A DNA stretch of 33,819 nucleotides from a virus: positions 1 through 33,819 of IMG/VR virus record IMGVR_UViG_3300025425_000080. One strand, written 5' to 3'. Numbering within the stretch: position 1 is the first letter of the stretch; each line of letters opens with the position of its first letter. The translations under genes were made by a program, and so were the position numbers. Of this stretch, positions 13,988-20,564 are shown in pieces. The notes beneath the pieces are model-generated. The model searched no databases, was not told the DNA's origin, and saw only the letters and a program-made list of their open reading frames with translations.

Positions 13988-15695
13988 CTTTAGATCTTAT
14001 ACGGTTCCACAAACTATTAGGACTTTGTTCGCTGTTTTGAACATAACTTACCCATGGTAGTTCGTCTATTTTACCCTTTATATATTGATCTTTCCAAAAC
14101 TTAATGTTCTGATCTGGATTTAACGATTTCCAGTCTTGCTTTGCATTTTTATAACCTTCATCCTGCTCGAGTAGTTCTAATTCTTGATGTCGTTGTGTTT
14201 CGTTGTCATCCATTCTGCTGGAAGAGTCTCCTCCATTATATTGGGCTCCAGTTGTGATATGTACAATTTCGTCGGTGTTGTTTTCTTTGTCGGCACCGCC
14301 GGCAGCACCACTACTGTATTCGTCTGGACTTTCTGCTGGTGCAGATAACTCATGTTCATCAGAGCTGTTAAGTGATTGATCATTTTGTTTTTCTTCCTGC
14401 AAGTAATTATTTCTACTAATTATTGCTTGTATTTTTTTATCCGTCTCTTCCTTTTCGAGCTGGATACGTTGATTTTCTTCAGCAACAAGTGCTGCTTTAG
14501 CTCGTAGTTTAGATTCCCTACGTATTTCAAATGTCTGTTGGCTAGCTATCAACAGTAACACTGCCAATGGATCAAATACAAATATGATTATAAGTATAAC
14601 CCATCTTACTGCTTCTTCTAATAAATTATCATTTGCTGATTGTCCATATATAAATTCCGCAAGGTACTTTACTGGCCCTACTTCTGCTTCCAGCTTTCTG
14701 TATTCTATTTGTAAAGTATACTTTTGTTCTTCGAGTGTGTCTATGTTAGTGTTTGCCTGAACAATTATATTTTGCTGTTCGTTGACTGAGTTTGCAATAG
14801 CTTGAATATCCTCGGTGCCCAGCTGTTCTCTCAGTCGGGCAATTAGCTTATCACTGTCTGCAATTTGCTGTTCTGCTATACTGCGCAATCTAGCAATTTC
14901 ATTTCTAGCAGCTTGAACATCAGTTTGTGGGGTTGTTCTGATTTGATCAGCTTGGTTTAATAATTCGTTGCGTTTAGATTCTTCAGTGTTCCTGTACTCT
15001 TGTATTCTAGCACTGGTAGACGGACCTAATGATCCGTCTTGTTTTGCTCCTACTATGCCTTGCGCAATTGTTATTTCATTGTTTGTTAATGCTAGATTCA
15101 AGTTAGTTAACGCATTTCCTATTGTAGAAGCTTGTGCCAACAATGGCTCTATACGATTTTCCAATGCTTGTTCTGCTTTTGCAATAATTTCAAGTTGTTC
15201 GTCAATTGCAGGTTGTATTCGATCATAAGCACTGTCTATTCTTGTTTGCTCTGCATCAATTTTTGCTTGCAGTTCTGCATCGTTATTAGAGCCTTTTGAT
15301 TCTATATCCGATATTCTCTGCTCTGCTCGCTGGATGATTTCCAGTTGTCTAGCAACATCTGTATCAATACGTTCAATTTGTGCAAGGCCTTCGGTGGCGT
15401 TTGCGGTTTGTTCAATGTGTGCTTTAGATAGGAAACCAAAAATTCCCATACTGGTAATCAGCATCAATACTACAACAGATACACTAAGATACCCTTTAAG
15501 CCACCATTTGGCTTCATTCCAGTAGTGGTGTAGCCATACTGCGGTCACCAGCTTGGCTACTTCTAAAGTAGTGCCCATGATCATGATAGGAACAGCCGCA
15601 GCAGCAAATATTGCAACCAAGCCTGCAACTGAGTAATAGATTGCAACAGCACTGATACTTAGTGCTGTTATTAGTGTTAATATACCTAATATCAT
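13980..15695 (-). CDS. Large coiled-coil membrane protein (571 aa)
   Basis: Three N-terminal hydrophobic helices (about residues 3-24, 27-44 and 72-92) are followed by about 250 residues of Glu/Gln/Ala-rich coiled coil. Another membrane span (about 366-386, WVILIIIFVFDPLAVLLLIA) and a charged cytosolic tail complete it. Within the coil, IAQGIVGAKQDGSLGPSTSARIQEYR resembles the DG-x-x-GP-x-T-x-x-A core of a peptidoglycan-binding domain. Proteins of this design occur in marine T4-like phages and are usually called structural or membrane proteins; the role is unknown. An ATAAATA is only 5 nt before the ATG, too close to be a normal promoter for this start. Confidence 0.65.
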   Translation of the reverse strand: MILGILTLITALSISAVAIYYSVAGLVAIFAAAAVPIMIMGTTLEVAKLVTAVWLHHYWNEAKWWLKGYLSVSVVVLMLITSMGIFGFLSKAHIEQTANATEGLAQIERIDTDVARQLEIIQRAEQRISDIESKGSNNDAELQAKIDAEQTRIDSAYDRIQPAIDEQLEIIAKAEQALENRIEPLLAQASTIGNALTNLNLALTNNEITIAQGIVGAKQDGSLGPSTSARIQEYRNTEESKRNELLNQADQIRTTPQTDVQAARNEIARLRSIAEQQIADSDKLIARLREQLGTEDIQAIANSVNEQQNIIVQANTNIDTLEEQKYTLQIEYRKLEAEVGPVKYLAEFIYGQSANDNLLEEAVRWVILIIIFVFDPLAVLLLIASQQTFEIRRESKLRAKAALVAEENQRIQLEKEETDKKIQAIISRNNYLQEEKQNDQSLNSSDEHELSAPAESPDEYSSGAAGGADKENNTDEIVHITTGAQYNGGDSSSRMDDNETQRHQELELLEQDEGYKNAKQDWKSLNPDQNIKFWKDQYIKGKIDELPWVSYVQNSEQSPNSLWNRIRSKDE

Positions 15696-15733
15696 TGTGT
15701 ATTTATTGTTTCATTTTTTGAATTTTATGCGTA

Positions 15734-16114
15734 CTAATTTCTACGCATTTCCGCAATGTCTTTTGCGTCTTGTTTTTTATCTGCAAAGATTGGTACCATG
15801 TTACTCTTGTGCATAGTAGCCACGCCCAACAATTGCCGCTCGCCACTGTAGATCATTGACTCTCTAGCCTTGCCATGACCAGCTACATTATTACTCAGCT
15901 TAACTGACGACTTTGTTTTGTAATCTGGAATTTCATTAATGCCTACACGCTCTCCCTTGGCGTTGGTAGGCAGTGTTGTTTTACCTACACCCATTGACTT
16001 GAGCCAAGCTTCATGGTCTGTTTGTGCTTGAGAAAGACGCTTGCTTTTGCTGGCTTTTTGCTTGCGATTGTATTTGGTTGTGGTCAGATACGGTCCTACC
16101 ATAGACATTGTCAT
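15734..16114 (-). CDS. Conserved marine phage protein of unknown function (126 aa)
   Basis: The basic protein begins with MVGPYLTTTKYNRKQKASKSKRLSQAQ and ends with a Lys/Asp-rich helix. Proteins with this N-terminal Gly-Pro-Tyr-Leu-Thr-Thr-Thr start are familiar from T4-like marine phages, but no function is known to me. It is highly basic and could bind nucleic acid or be a virion component. Its Shine-Dalgarno sequence AGGAG lies inside the right arm of an 11-bp inverted repeat (16118-16155). Confidence 0.65.
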   Translation of the reverse strand: MTMSMVGPYLTTTKYNRKQKASKSKRLSQAQTDHEAWLKSMGVGKTTLPTNAKGERVGINEIPDYKTKSSVKLSNNVAGHGKARESMIYSGERQLLGVATMHKSNMVPIFADKKQDAKDIAEMRRN

Positions 16115-16117
16115 AGA

Positions 16118-16168
16118 AAACTCCTGCTGTTATTTTTATACAATAGCAGGAGTTTAATCGGTTGTCAA
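16118..16168 (-). promoter_or_regulatory. Promoter within an RBS-sequestering hairpin
   Basis: TTGACA at 16163-16168 and TATTGT at 16140-16145 are 17 bp apart. A perfect 11-bp inverted repeat has its 5' arm at 16145-16155 (AAACTCCTGCT) and its 3' arm at 16118-16128 (AGCAGGAGTTT). The 3' arm carries the AGGAG ribosome-binding site of the gene starting at 16114. RNA started from this promoter (near 16133) lacks the 5' arm and leaves the site open. Read-through RNA from upstream can fold and hide it. Confidence 0.75.
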
Positions 16169-16629
16169 GTGTTTACTGCATCAATCTGTTCTTGTGTTAC
16201 AATACCTTCGTTAACAAGGCGAACCCTGTTTGCAAGATGTGCAGATTCGATCAATGCTTTATTTTCTGCATTGTACACTACTGCATGTCCTTCTTTGAGC
16301 AATATATCACATACACTTATTTCGTTGCGTGGTCCCCAGTTTATTATGTGTACAATGTCTCCTATGATTCTACCGAATTTACCTTTTGAATCATAAGCAG
16401 TTGTTCTTAAATATCGAACTGATCCAACTGGACATAGTTCTTCTACTTTAGATTTAGCAAGTAGACCAAATATCTTTTCTACACCGTCACTGGTTCGTGA
16501 TTCCGGAGCGTCAATTCCACTTAGTCGTACTCTTTCATCTTTTAACCATACTCCAAACCCTAGATCAATATCTACATCCACGGTATCGCCGTCGACTACT
16601 CGTATTATTTTACATCTGTACTCGTACAT
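16165..16629 (-). CDS. Staphylococcal-nuclease-like thermonuclease
   Basis: The 154-aa protein has the SNase OB-fold blocks: CKIIRVVDGDTVDVDIDLGFGV (calcium-binding Asp), ERVRLSGIDAPESR (catalytic Arg and Asp) and TTAYDSKGKFGRIIGDI (second catalytic Arg). Residues match Asp21, Arg35, Asp40 and Arg87 of the S. aureus enzyme, with Glu43 represented in PES. It cleaves DNA or RNA with calcium. No signal peptide is seen, so it probably acts inside the cell, for example on host nucleic acid. Confidence 0.85.
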   Translation of the reverse strand: MYEYRCKIIRVVDGDTVDVDIDLGFGVWLKDERVRLSGIDAPESRTSDGVEKIFGLLAKSKVEELCPVGSVRYLRTTAYDSKGKFGRIIGDIVHIINWGPRNEISVCDILLKEGHAVVYNAENKALIESAHLANRVRLVNEGIVTQEQIDAVNT

Positions 16630-16650
16630 TTTGATATATTCTTTCTAAAA

Positions 16651-17487
16651 TTAAAGCCATTTAGGTTTCTTGATTTTCTTAAACGGTTTGGCAATAGCAT
16701 CACCAGCTTTTTTACCAGTATCTACTACTTTATCAGCTGCTTTAGTTGTTTCTTTAGCCACCGTATTTGCTGCTTTAGTTGTTTCTTTCGCAGTTTCATT
16801 TGCTACATTAACTATTTCTTTCTGAGCTGGCTTTGTATCTACACTAACACTAAGGTCAACATCAACTCCAGCCAGCAAAGCAACTTCACCACTTATGCCT
16901 ACAGTAGCAACACCGTTATCCATAGTTGCGCCGCCGCCAACTTCAGCACCTGCTTGAACACCGATACTTACACCACCAGTTGCAGCACCACCATTGCCAC
17001 TGCTGTCATAAGCACTCGATGTATTGTCAACACCAACACTTGCTCCTGCTGTAGCACCAGCATGACCTGCTGCACCATCTTTACCGATTTGCGCCGATGC
17101 ACCGGCACTTGCTCCTGCTTCTGCATGAACTGCGGTTTCGTTCTTAACTGTCACATCACCGACTTGTTGACTTACACTTGCGCTTGCTTCTGCACTTGCG
17201 CCAACTTCTGCGCCCGCTTCAGCATAAGCATTGCCGCCACTTACACCCGCTTGTGCTCCTGCACTTGCATGTGCTTCTGCGCTTGCTCCTGCTTCTACAG
17301 TAGTATCACCGTAGGCTGCACTTGTGCCAGCTTCTGCACTTACGCCGGCCTCTGCACTTGCTGCGGCAGTTGTAGCAGTTACTTCTGTGCCTGCACTTGC
17401 ATGTGCTTCAGCGCTGGCGTGTGCTTCAACGTCGACGCCGCCTACAGTTGTTTCTGCACTTGTACTTGCTTCTACTTTATCATTCAT
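16651..17487 (-). CDS. Ala/Gly/Ser/Glu repeat protein with Lys-rich C-terminus
   Basis: About 200 residues consist of repeats such as SAEAHASAGA, ASAEAGVSAEAG and GASAEASAS, with Thr/Val-Glu/Asp units between them. After a VDLSVSVD segment comes a LEA-like helix (NETAKETTKAANTVAKETTKAADK) and a basic end (KPFKKIKKPKWL). The composition suggests an extended beta-helical, fibre-like or disordered protein. No signal peptide is seen. It overlaps the likely holin gene by 8 nt and precedes the nuclease gene, a position that fits a late or virion role. The repeats make the DNA prone to expansion. Confidence 0.6.
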   Translation of the reverse strand: MNDKVEASTSAETTVGGVDVEAHASAEAHASAGTEVTATTAAASAEAGVSAEAGTSAAYGDTTVEAGASAEAHASAGAQAGVSGGNAYAEAGAEVGASAEASASVSQQVGDVTVKNETAVHAEAGASAGASAQIGKDGAAGHAGATAGASVGVDNTSSAYDSSGNGGAATGGVSIGVQAGAEVGGGATMDNGVATVGISGEVALLAGVDVDLSVSVDTKPAQKEIVNVANETAKETTKAANTVAKETTKAADKVVDTGKKAGDAIAKPFKKIKKPKWL

Positions 17488-17797
17488 TGTAATTATCCTC
17501 TTCTTTTCTTCTTGCTAATGCGCTGCCTGTTAATAATGCACCAAACGCCAAATGAAACATACCTGCACCTTTAAGCGTCAGTGGTTCATAAGGTGCCCAT
17601 GCTAATTCTATTAATTGCATTTGGATGTCGTGATCTACTTCTGATTGTACAAATACAGATGTATCTAATTGAGCCCTGGTTGCACCAACCCAAGTAGGGA
17701 TTATAATAAAGTCAAAAATGCATATTATTGCATAAATCAAAGCAAGAATAGACTTCCAACCTTCACCTTTTTGTAGCCACACGAAGAAGTTTTTCAT
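17480..17797 (-). CDS. Putative holin (3-TM, GTA-holin-like)
   Basis: The 105-aa protein has two clear hydrophobic segments (ILALIYAIICIFDFIIIPTWV and MFHLAFGALLTGSAL), with an amphipathic middle ending WAPYEPLTLKGAGMFHLAFGA. This W-x-P-LT-L-x-G-x-G-x-FH-x-AFG block is a mark of the 3-TM holin family associated with gene-transfer-agent and marine phage release. Holins form membrane lesions that time lysis. No endolysin is adjacent in the window. ATAAATA lies 6 nt before the ATG, too close to be its promoter unless the leader is nearly absent. Confidence 0.65.
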   Translation of the reverse strand: MKNFFVWLQKGEGWKSILALIYAIICIFDFIIIPTWVGATRAQLDTSVFVQSEVDHDIQMQLIELAWAPYEPLTLKGAGMFHLAFGALLTGSALARRKEEDNYNE

Positions 17798-17827
17798 ACA
17801 ACTATTTATGTATTATCTGTGTAGTTT

Positions 17828-17864
17828 GTTAGAATAAAGGGCCCGTTAGGCCCTTTATTCTAAC
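17828..17864 (-). terminator. Bidirectional-type terminator hairpin
   Basis: A perfect 16-bp inverted repeat (arms GTTAGAATAAAGGGCC and its complement, loop of 5 nt) lies after the stop of the 84-aa gene. GC-rich stem top and T-rich arm ends give a strong intrinsic-terminator shape on either strand. Confidence 0.8.
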
Positions 17865-17881
17865 AATATTATGTGTTATTA

Positions 17882-18136
17882 CTAGCGTTGAAAGTTATTT
17901 GATTTCCAAATAGTTTTAGCATTTACCCTAATGAATTTCTTATCAGTTTCGTTAGGATTAGGGTTAGCAATAGTCACCATTACATTTTTACCAGCATCAA
18001 ATGCCTTGCGCTGGTTAATCAAACGATCGCCACTGGCAAGATATGCTGCTCGCATCGCCCGCTTAGTTGCAGTGCTTACATTGCTGTGAACACCAGCACT
18101 TACATTACCTTTGCTCTTTCCGCCTTTTTTACCCAT
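17882..18136 (-). CDS. Conserved basic phage protein (84 aa)
   Basis: The protein begins MGKKGGKSKGNVSAGVHSNVSTATKRAMRAAYLASGDRLINQRKAFDAGKNVMVTI. It has a disordered basic start, a basic helix and a strand. I recognise this start from conserved small proteins of T4-like marine phages, without known function. Its base-rich helix suggests nucleic-acid contact. It is flanked by a promoter and a terminator and so is a single-gene unit. Confidence 0.65.
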   Translation of the reverse strand: MGKKGGKSKGNVSAGVHSNVSTATKRAMRAAYLASGDRLINQRKAFDAGKNVMVTIANPNPNETDKKFIRVNAKTIWKSNNFQR

Positions 18137-18171
18137 TTTGTTATTCCTTGTGTTAAGTTGTTAATATAATA

Positions 18172-18200
18172 ATTGTATACTAAGAGTATACCGTTGTCAA
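18172..18200 (-). promoter_or_regulatory. Sigma70-type promoter with palindrome
   Basis: TTGACA at 18195-18200 and TACAAT at 18172-18177 are 17 bp apart. The spacer and -10 box contain the palindrome GTATACT-CTT-AGTATAC, a possible operator. Confidence 0.72.
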
Positions 18201-18205
18201 GAATA

Positions 18206-18227
18206 AAGGGGCAGTTTCCTGCCCCTT
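18206..18227 (-). terminator. Intrinsic terminator after the barrel-protein gene
   Basis: A 9-bp GC-rich stem (AAGGGGCAG / CTGCCCCTT, loop of 4) is followed on the minus strand by TTTATTC. It lies 20 nt after the stop at 18248. Confidence 0.8.
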
Positions 18228-18247
18228 GTTGCCGTGACTTAGGTTTA

Positions 18248-19039
18248 TTAGAAGCTAAAGCTTACACCAGCGCCTACACTGTTTGTTTCAGCGTTAACGT
18301 TGTATGTGCCTTCTGCGTATACATTTAGACCAGTGAAGTCGTATGCTACACCAGCACCAACGTTTTGGAATGCGTCTGTATCGTCACCGTTTACAAACGC
18401 TGTAGCGAAACTGTAACCTGCACTTGCTTCATAAGCAACTACTTCTGTTGCACTTGCATAGGTTACAATACCACCAACTGCAACGTCAGCAGTTACACTA
18501 TAATCGGCTCGTACACCAACTGTATAGTCTTCGCTGTCGACGTTATAGTCTGCTACGCCAGTAACAGCACCTGCGCCGACGTCAAGTGTATAAGAACCTT
18601 GTACGTTTTCAATGTCGCCAATGTCGGTGGTGATGTTAGTGAATCCAATCAGCACTGCGGCAGAGCCAAATTCCACAATCAACGACTCATGATCGCTTGC
18701 AGGGTTTGCAATAGTATCGCCGCCTACGATTTCAAAATTATTACCAATAAAAATGTCACCCTGATCTCCAAAAGACACAGTAACAGCATCAGTTGCTATG
18801 CCAAGTTGCCATTCGTCAACAGTCAAATTGCCAGCATCAACTGATTCAAGATTGAATCCGCTAAAAGCAAGGCCCGCGCCAGTGTCAGCAGTTACACCAA
18901 AACCCAGTGTGGTTTCAGCTACATAGTTGCCAGCTGTGTTTTCAGTAATTTCAACGCCAACTGAACCACCAAGTTCTGCTGCGGTGGTTGTGCCTGCTAC
19001 GAATAGTGTGGCTACAGTTGCCATAAATAGATTGCGCAT
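18248..19039 (-). CDS. Outer-membrane beta-barrel (porin-like) protein with signal peptide
   Basis: Residues 1-21 form a Sec signal peptide (MRNLFMATVATLFVAGTTTAA, cleavage after AxA-like TAA). The mature part is a series of alternating amphipathic strands rich in Gly, Ala, Val, Thr and Asp. It ends in VGAGVSFSF with a terminal Phe, the signal recognised by the BAM complex. This is the layout of a Gram-negative porin of about 12-16 strands. A virus-coded outer-membrane protein could block superinfection, replace a host receptor or change uptake. Its codon use looks like its neighbours. It stands alone between two terminators, with AAGGA before the ATG. Confidence 0.8.
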   Translation of the reverse strand: MRNLFMATVATLFVAGTTTAAELGGSVGVEITENTAGNYVAETTLGFGVTADTGAGLAFSGFNLESVDAGNLTVDEWQLGIATDAVTVSFGDQGDIFIGNNFEIVGGDTIANPASDHESLIVEFGSAAVLIGFTNITTDIGDIENVQGSYTLDVGAGAVTGVADYNVDSEDYTVGVRADYSVTADVAVGGIVTYASATEVVAYEASAGYSFATAFVNGDDTDAFQNVGAGVAYDFTGLNVYAEGTYNVNAETNSVGAGVSFSF

Positions 19040-19071
19040 GTTTTATTTCCTTTTTACATGTGTTAAACAGT

Positions 19072-19098
19072 AAAGGGCAAGTTCGATGCTTGCCCTTT
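19072..19098 (-). terminator. Intrinsic terminator after the AOX operon
   Basis: A 10-bp stem (AAAGGGCAAG / CTTGCCCTTT, loop of 7) lies just beyond the stop at 19119. It closes the operon of small membrane protein, AOX and two small genes. Confidence 0.8.
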
Positions 19099-19118
19099 CA
19101 CTATTATAGTTATAACAG

Positions 19119-19331
19119 TTATTTGCGTTTAGTCAATCGTTTTGATTGTTTAGTAGGCTTTTCAGCAACAATATTGGGTAAAGTGTTGCGTTCTAGCAAC
19201 GGTAACACTGCTGCTTCTGATTGACTGCGGTTCCATTTGAACTGCTTTTCTGCTTCTTTAAGCATATCCTCTACGGCATCGTGCCTTGCTATAATGCCGT
19301 AGAGCATTCGATCTATTTCGATCCAATTCAT
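19119..19331 (-). CDS. Hypothetical helical protein (70 aa)
   Basis: Not recognised. It is predicted mostly helical with a very basic end (KPTKQSKRLTKRK). The ATG overlaps the preceding stop as ATGA, so it is last in the AOX operon. Confidence 0.6.
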   Translation of the reverse strand: MNWIEIDRMLYGIIARHDAVEDMLKEAEKQFKWNRSQSEAAVLPLLERNTLPNIVAEKPTKQSKRLTKRK

Positions 19332-19558
19332 CCGCCGACATAAGTTTCTGTTTTTGGTCTATAAAAGTTTTTTTGATTGTGAAGCCGACCGAGGAGATCT
19401 TGTATCTCCTTTACCTCACGATCCGCAAGCTGCTGATTTTCAATGTCAGCAGCAGTTAATTTGTATTCAGTAACTGTGCGCTGTCTATCACGTAGTGCAT
19501 GTTCGATCATTTCGATGTCACGCACTGTTAGTTCAAATTCTGTATTGGGTTTTGTCAT
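19328..19558 (-). CDS. Hypothetical helical protein (76 aa)
   Basis: Not recognised. Two charged helices (DIEMIEHALRDRQRTVTEYKL and ADREVKEIQDLLGRLHNQKN) suggest a coiled-coil hairpin. It is coupled by ATGA to both AOX and the next gene. Whether it serves AOX is unknown. Confidence 0.6.
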   Translation of the reverse strand: MTKPNTEFELTVRDIEMIEHALRDRQRTVTEYKLTAADIENQQLADREVKEIQDLLGRLHNQKNFYRPKTETYVGG

Positions 19559-20142
19559 AGTGTGTCTGCTATTTTGTGATTAACTTCTGCGTGGCCTTGC
19601 TCGTCTGCTCTCACTGCTATTACAACATCACGCAATGTTGCGTCATCTGCTAGATTATAATAGTCACGAGCAATGTTGGGTGCAGGAATATTTTCTGTTC
19701 TTCCTGCATCAATCTCTTCCAGGTAGTGAGTGTAGCTGATCACTGCTTGATCTTCAAAGTAGCCTACCATTCTGTGTGCTGTGGTTGGGAAGAATACGTA
19801 AAGAATAAAATAAAAGTGCCAAAACACAAACTGTGCAAATAGAATCAACAGTCTTTCAAAGCGACTTGGCTTTGCGATCTCAACAAAGATCATAAGATGC
19901 ATACGCTCGTTTTCTGCTTCTTCTAGCAGCGTTTTGATCCAGCCACGTTCGTCTGGTGCTATGTTGCGCAGGCTGCGTAGGTGCTGCCACATACCTGCTA
20001 CCATGCCTGGAACACCTGCCACAGTCTCTAGAACAACTGCACGATGTCCATAGCGTTTGGCGAAGAATGTGTCCGCGAACCAACGAAAAGTCATTGTTAA
20101 AAAATAAGCAACTCTATCACTGAAGTCTTTGGGCTGTCTCAT
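19555..20142 (-). CDS. aox: Alternative oxidase (AOX), diiron ubiquinol oxidase
   Basis: The 195-aa protein aligns by eye with the core of mitochondrial and proteobacterial AOX: YGHRAVVLETVAGVPGMVAGM, WIKTLLEEAENERMHLM, AHRMVGYFEDQAV, NIPAPNIARDYY, ATLRDVVIAVRADEQGH and VNH. All six diiron ligands are present: E39, E79, H82, E130, E181 and H184. AOX oxidises ubiquinol and reduces oxygen to water without heme or proton pumping, and resists cyanide and CO. The protein is an interfacial, monotopic membrane protein and needs no transit peptide here. The blocks fit AOX better than the plastid/cyanophage PTOX. It is coupled by ATGA to a small membrane protein upstream. Confidence 0.95.
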   Translation of the reverse strand: MRQPKDFSDRVAYFLTMTFRWFADTFFAKRYGHRAVVLETVAGVPGMVAGMWQHLRSLRNIAPDERGWIKTLLEEAENERMHLMIFVEIAKPSRFERLLILFAQFVFWHFYFILYVFFPTTAHRMVGYFEDQAVISYTHYLEEIDAGRTENIPAPNIARDYYNLADDATLRDVVIAVRADEQGHAEVNHKIADTL

Positions 20143-20501
20143 ACATGTTCACCGTTGTTTGCACGGCCGTTGTACTTTGCGCCTGCTGTTACTAATTTGT
20201 TTATGGAAGTTGGGTTGCGGTTTGCTTCACGGAATGTGATAGCAGTGATTGCAACTCCACTGATCAGCAATATGTGAAACACTGCACTGATGCCAAACGC
20301 AACAAAGCTGCCCAGCATAGCAGCAAAAAGGCCGCTCCATACAAATGCTAGACTTTGAAATACCATATGAGCCGCCATAGGGTCTAGATTCTTCAGTGGT
20401 GAATTTTCAATGGTCATTACGCTATCCCACATCTCTCTAGGCATAGCAATTACAGTCTTCACTGTGGTAACTATGCCTACTGGCTTTGCTTTTCTGTTCA
20501 T
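20139..20501 (-). CDS. Small membrane protein in the AOX operon (120 aa)
   Basis: The ATG at 20501 is chosen because AAGGACACAC precedes it and a promoter lies 29 nt upstream; a longer frame would run through that promoter. The protein has an N-terminal amphipathic part, then two hydrophobic segments (LAFVWSGLFAAMLGSFVAFG and VFHILLISGVAITAITF). No family is recognised. Its ATGA coupling to AOX suggests a partner, anchor or regulator of AOX, an inference only. Confidence 0.7.
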   Translation of the reverse strand: MNRKAKPVGIVTTVKTVIAMPREMWDSVMTIENSPLKNLDPMAAHMVFQSLAFVWSGLFAAMLGSFVAFGISAVFHILLISGVAITAITFREANRNPTSINKLVTAGAKYNGRANNGEHV

Positions 20502-20529
20502 TGTGTGTCCTTTTGTATGTGTATATGTT

Positions 20530-20558
20530 AATTTAGCATTGTTTAGCGTATGTGTCAA
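20530..20558 (-). promoter_or_regulatory. Sigma70-type promoter of the AOX operon
   Basis: TTGACA at 20553-20558 and TAAATT at 20530-20535 are 17 bp apart. It lies between the 3' end of the tmRNA region and the ATG at 20501, so AOX has its own start of transcription. Confidence 0.72.
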
Positions 20559-20564
20559 GCATCG

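Noticed and set aside
16954-17574. 206-codon plus-strand frame very rich in Cys and Thr
   Set aside because: It is the complement of the Ala/Gly/Ser repeat gene. The odd composition results from reading GC-rich repeats on the other strand.
15700-17809. ATAAATA heptamers at 15700-15706 and 17803-17809 as late promoters
   Set aside because: They lie only 5-6 nt before the chosen ATGs, so transcription would begin inside the coding region. They could be valid only if the starts are wrong.
19555-20142. Plastoquinol terminal oxidase (PTOX) as in cyanophages
   Set aside because: LETVAGVPGMV, NERMHLM and RADE-x-x-H-x-x-VNH fit AOX of mitochondria and proteobacteria better. Phylogeny should confirm.
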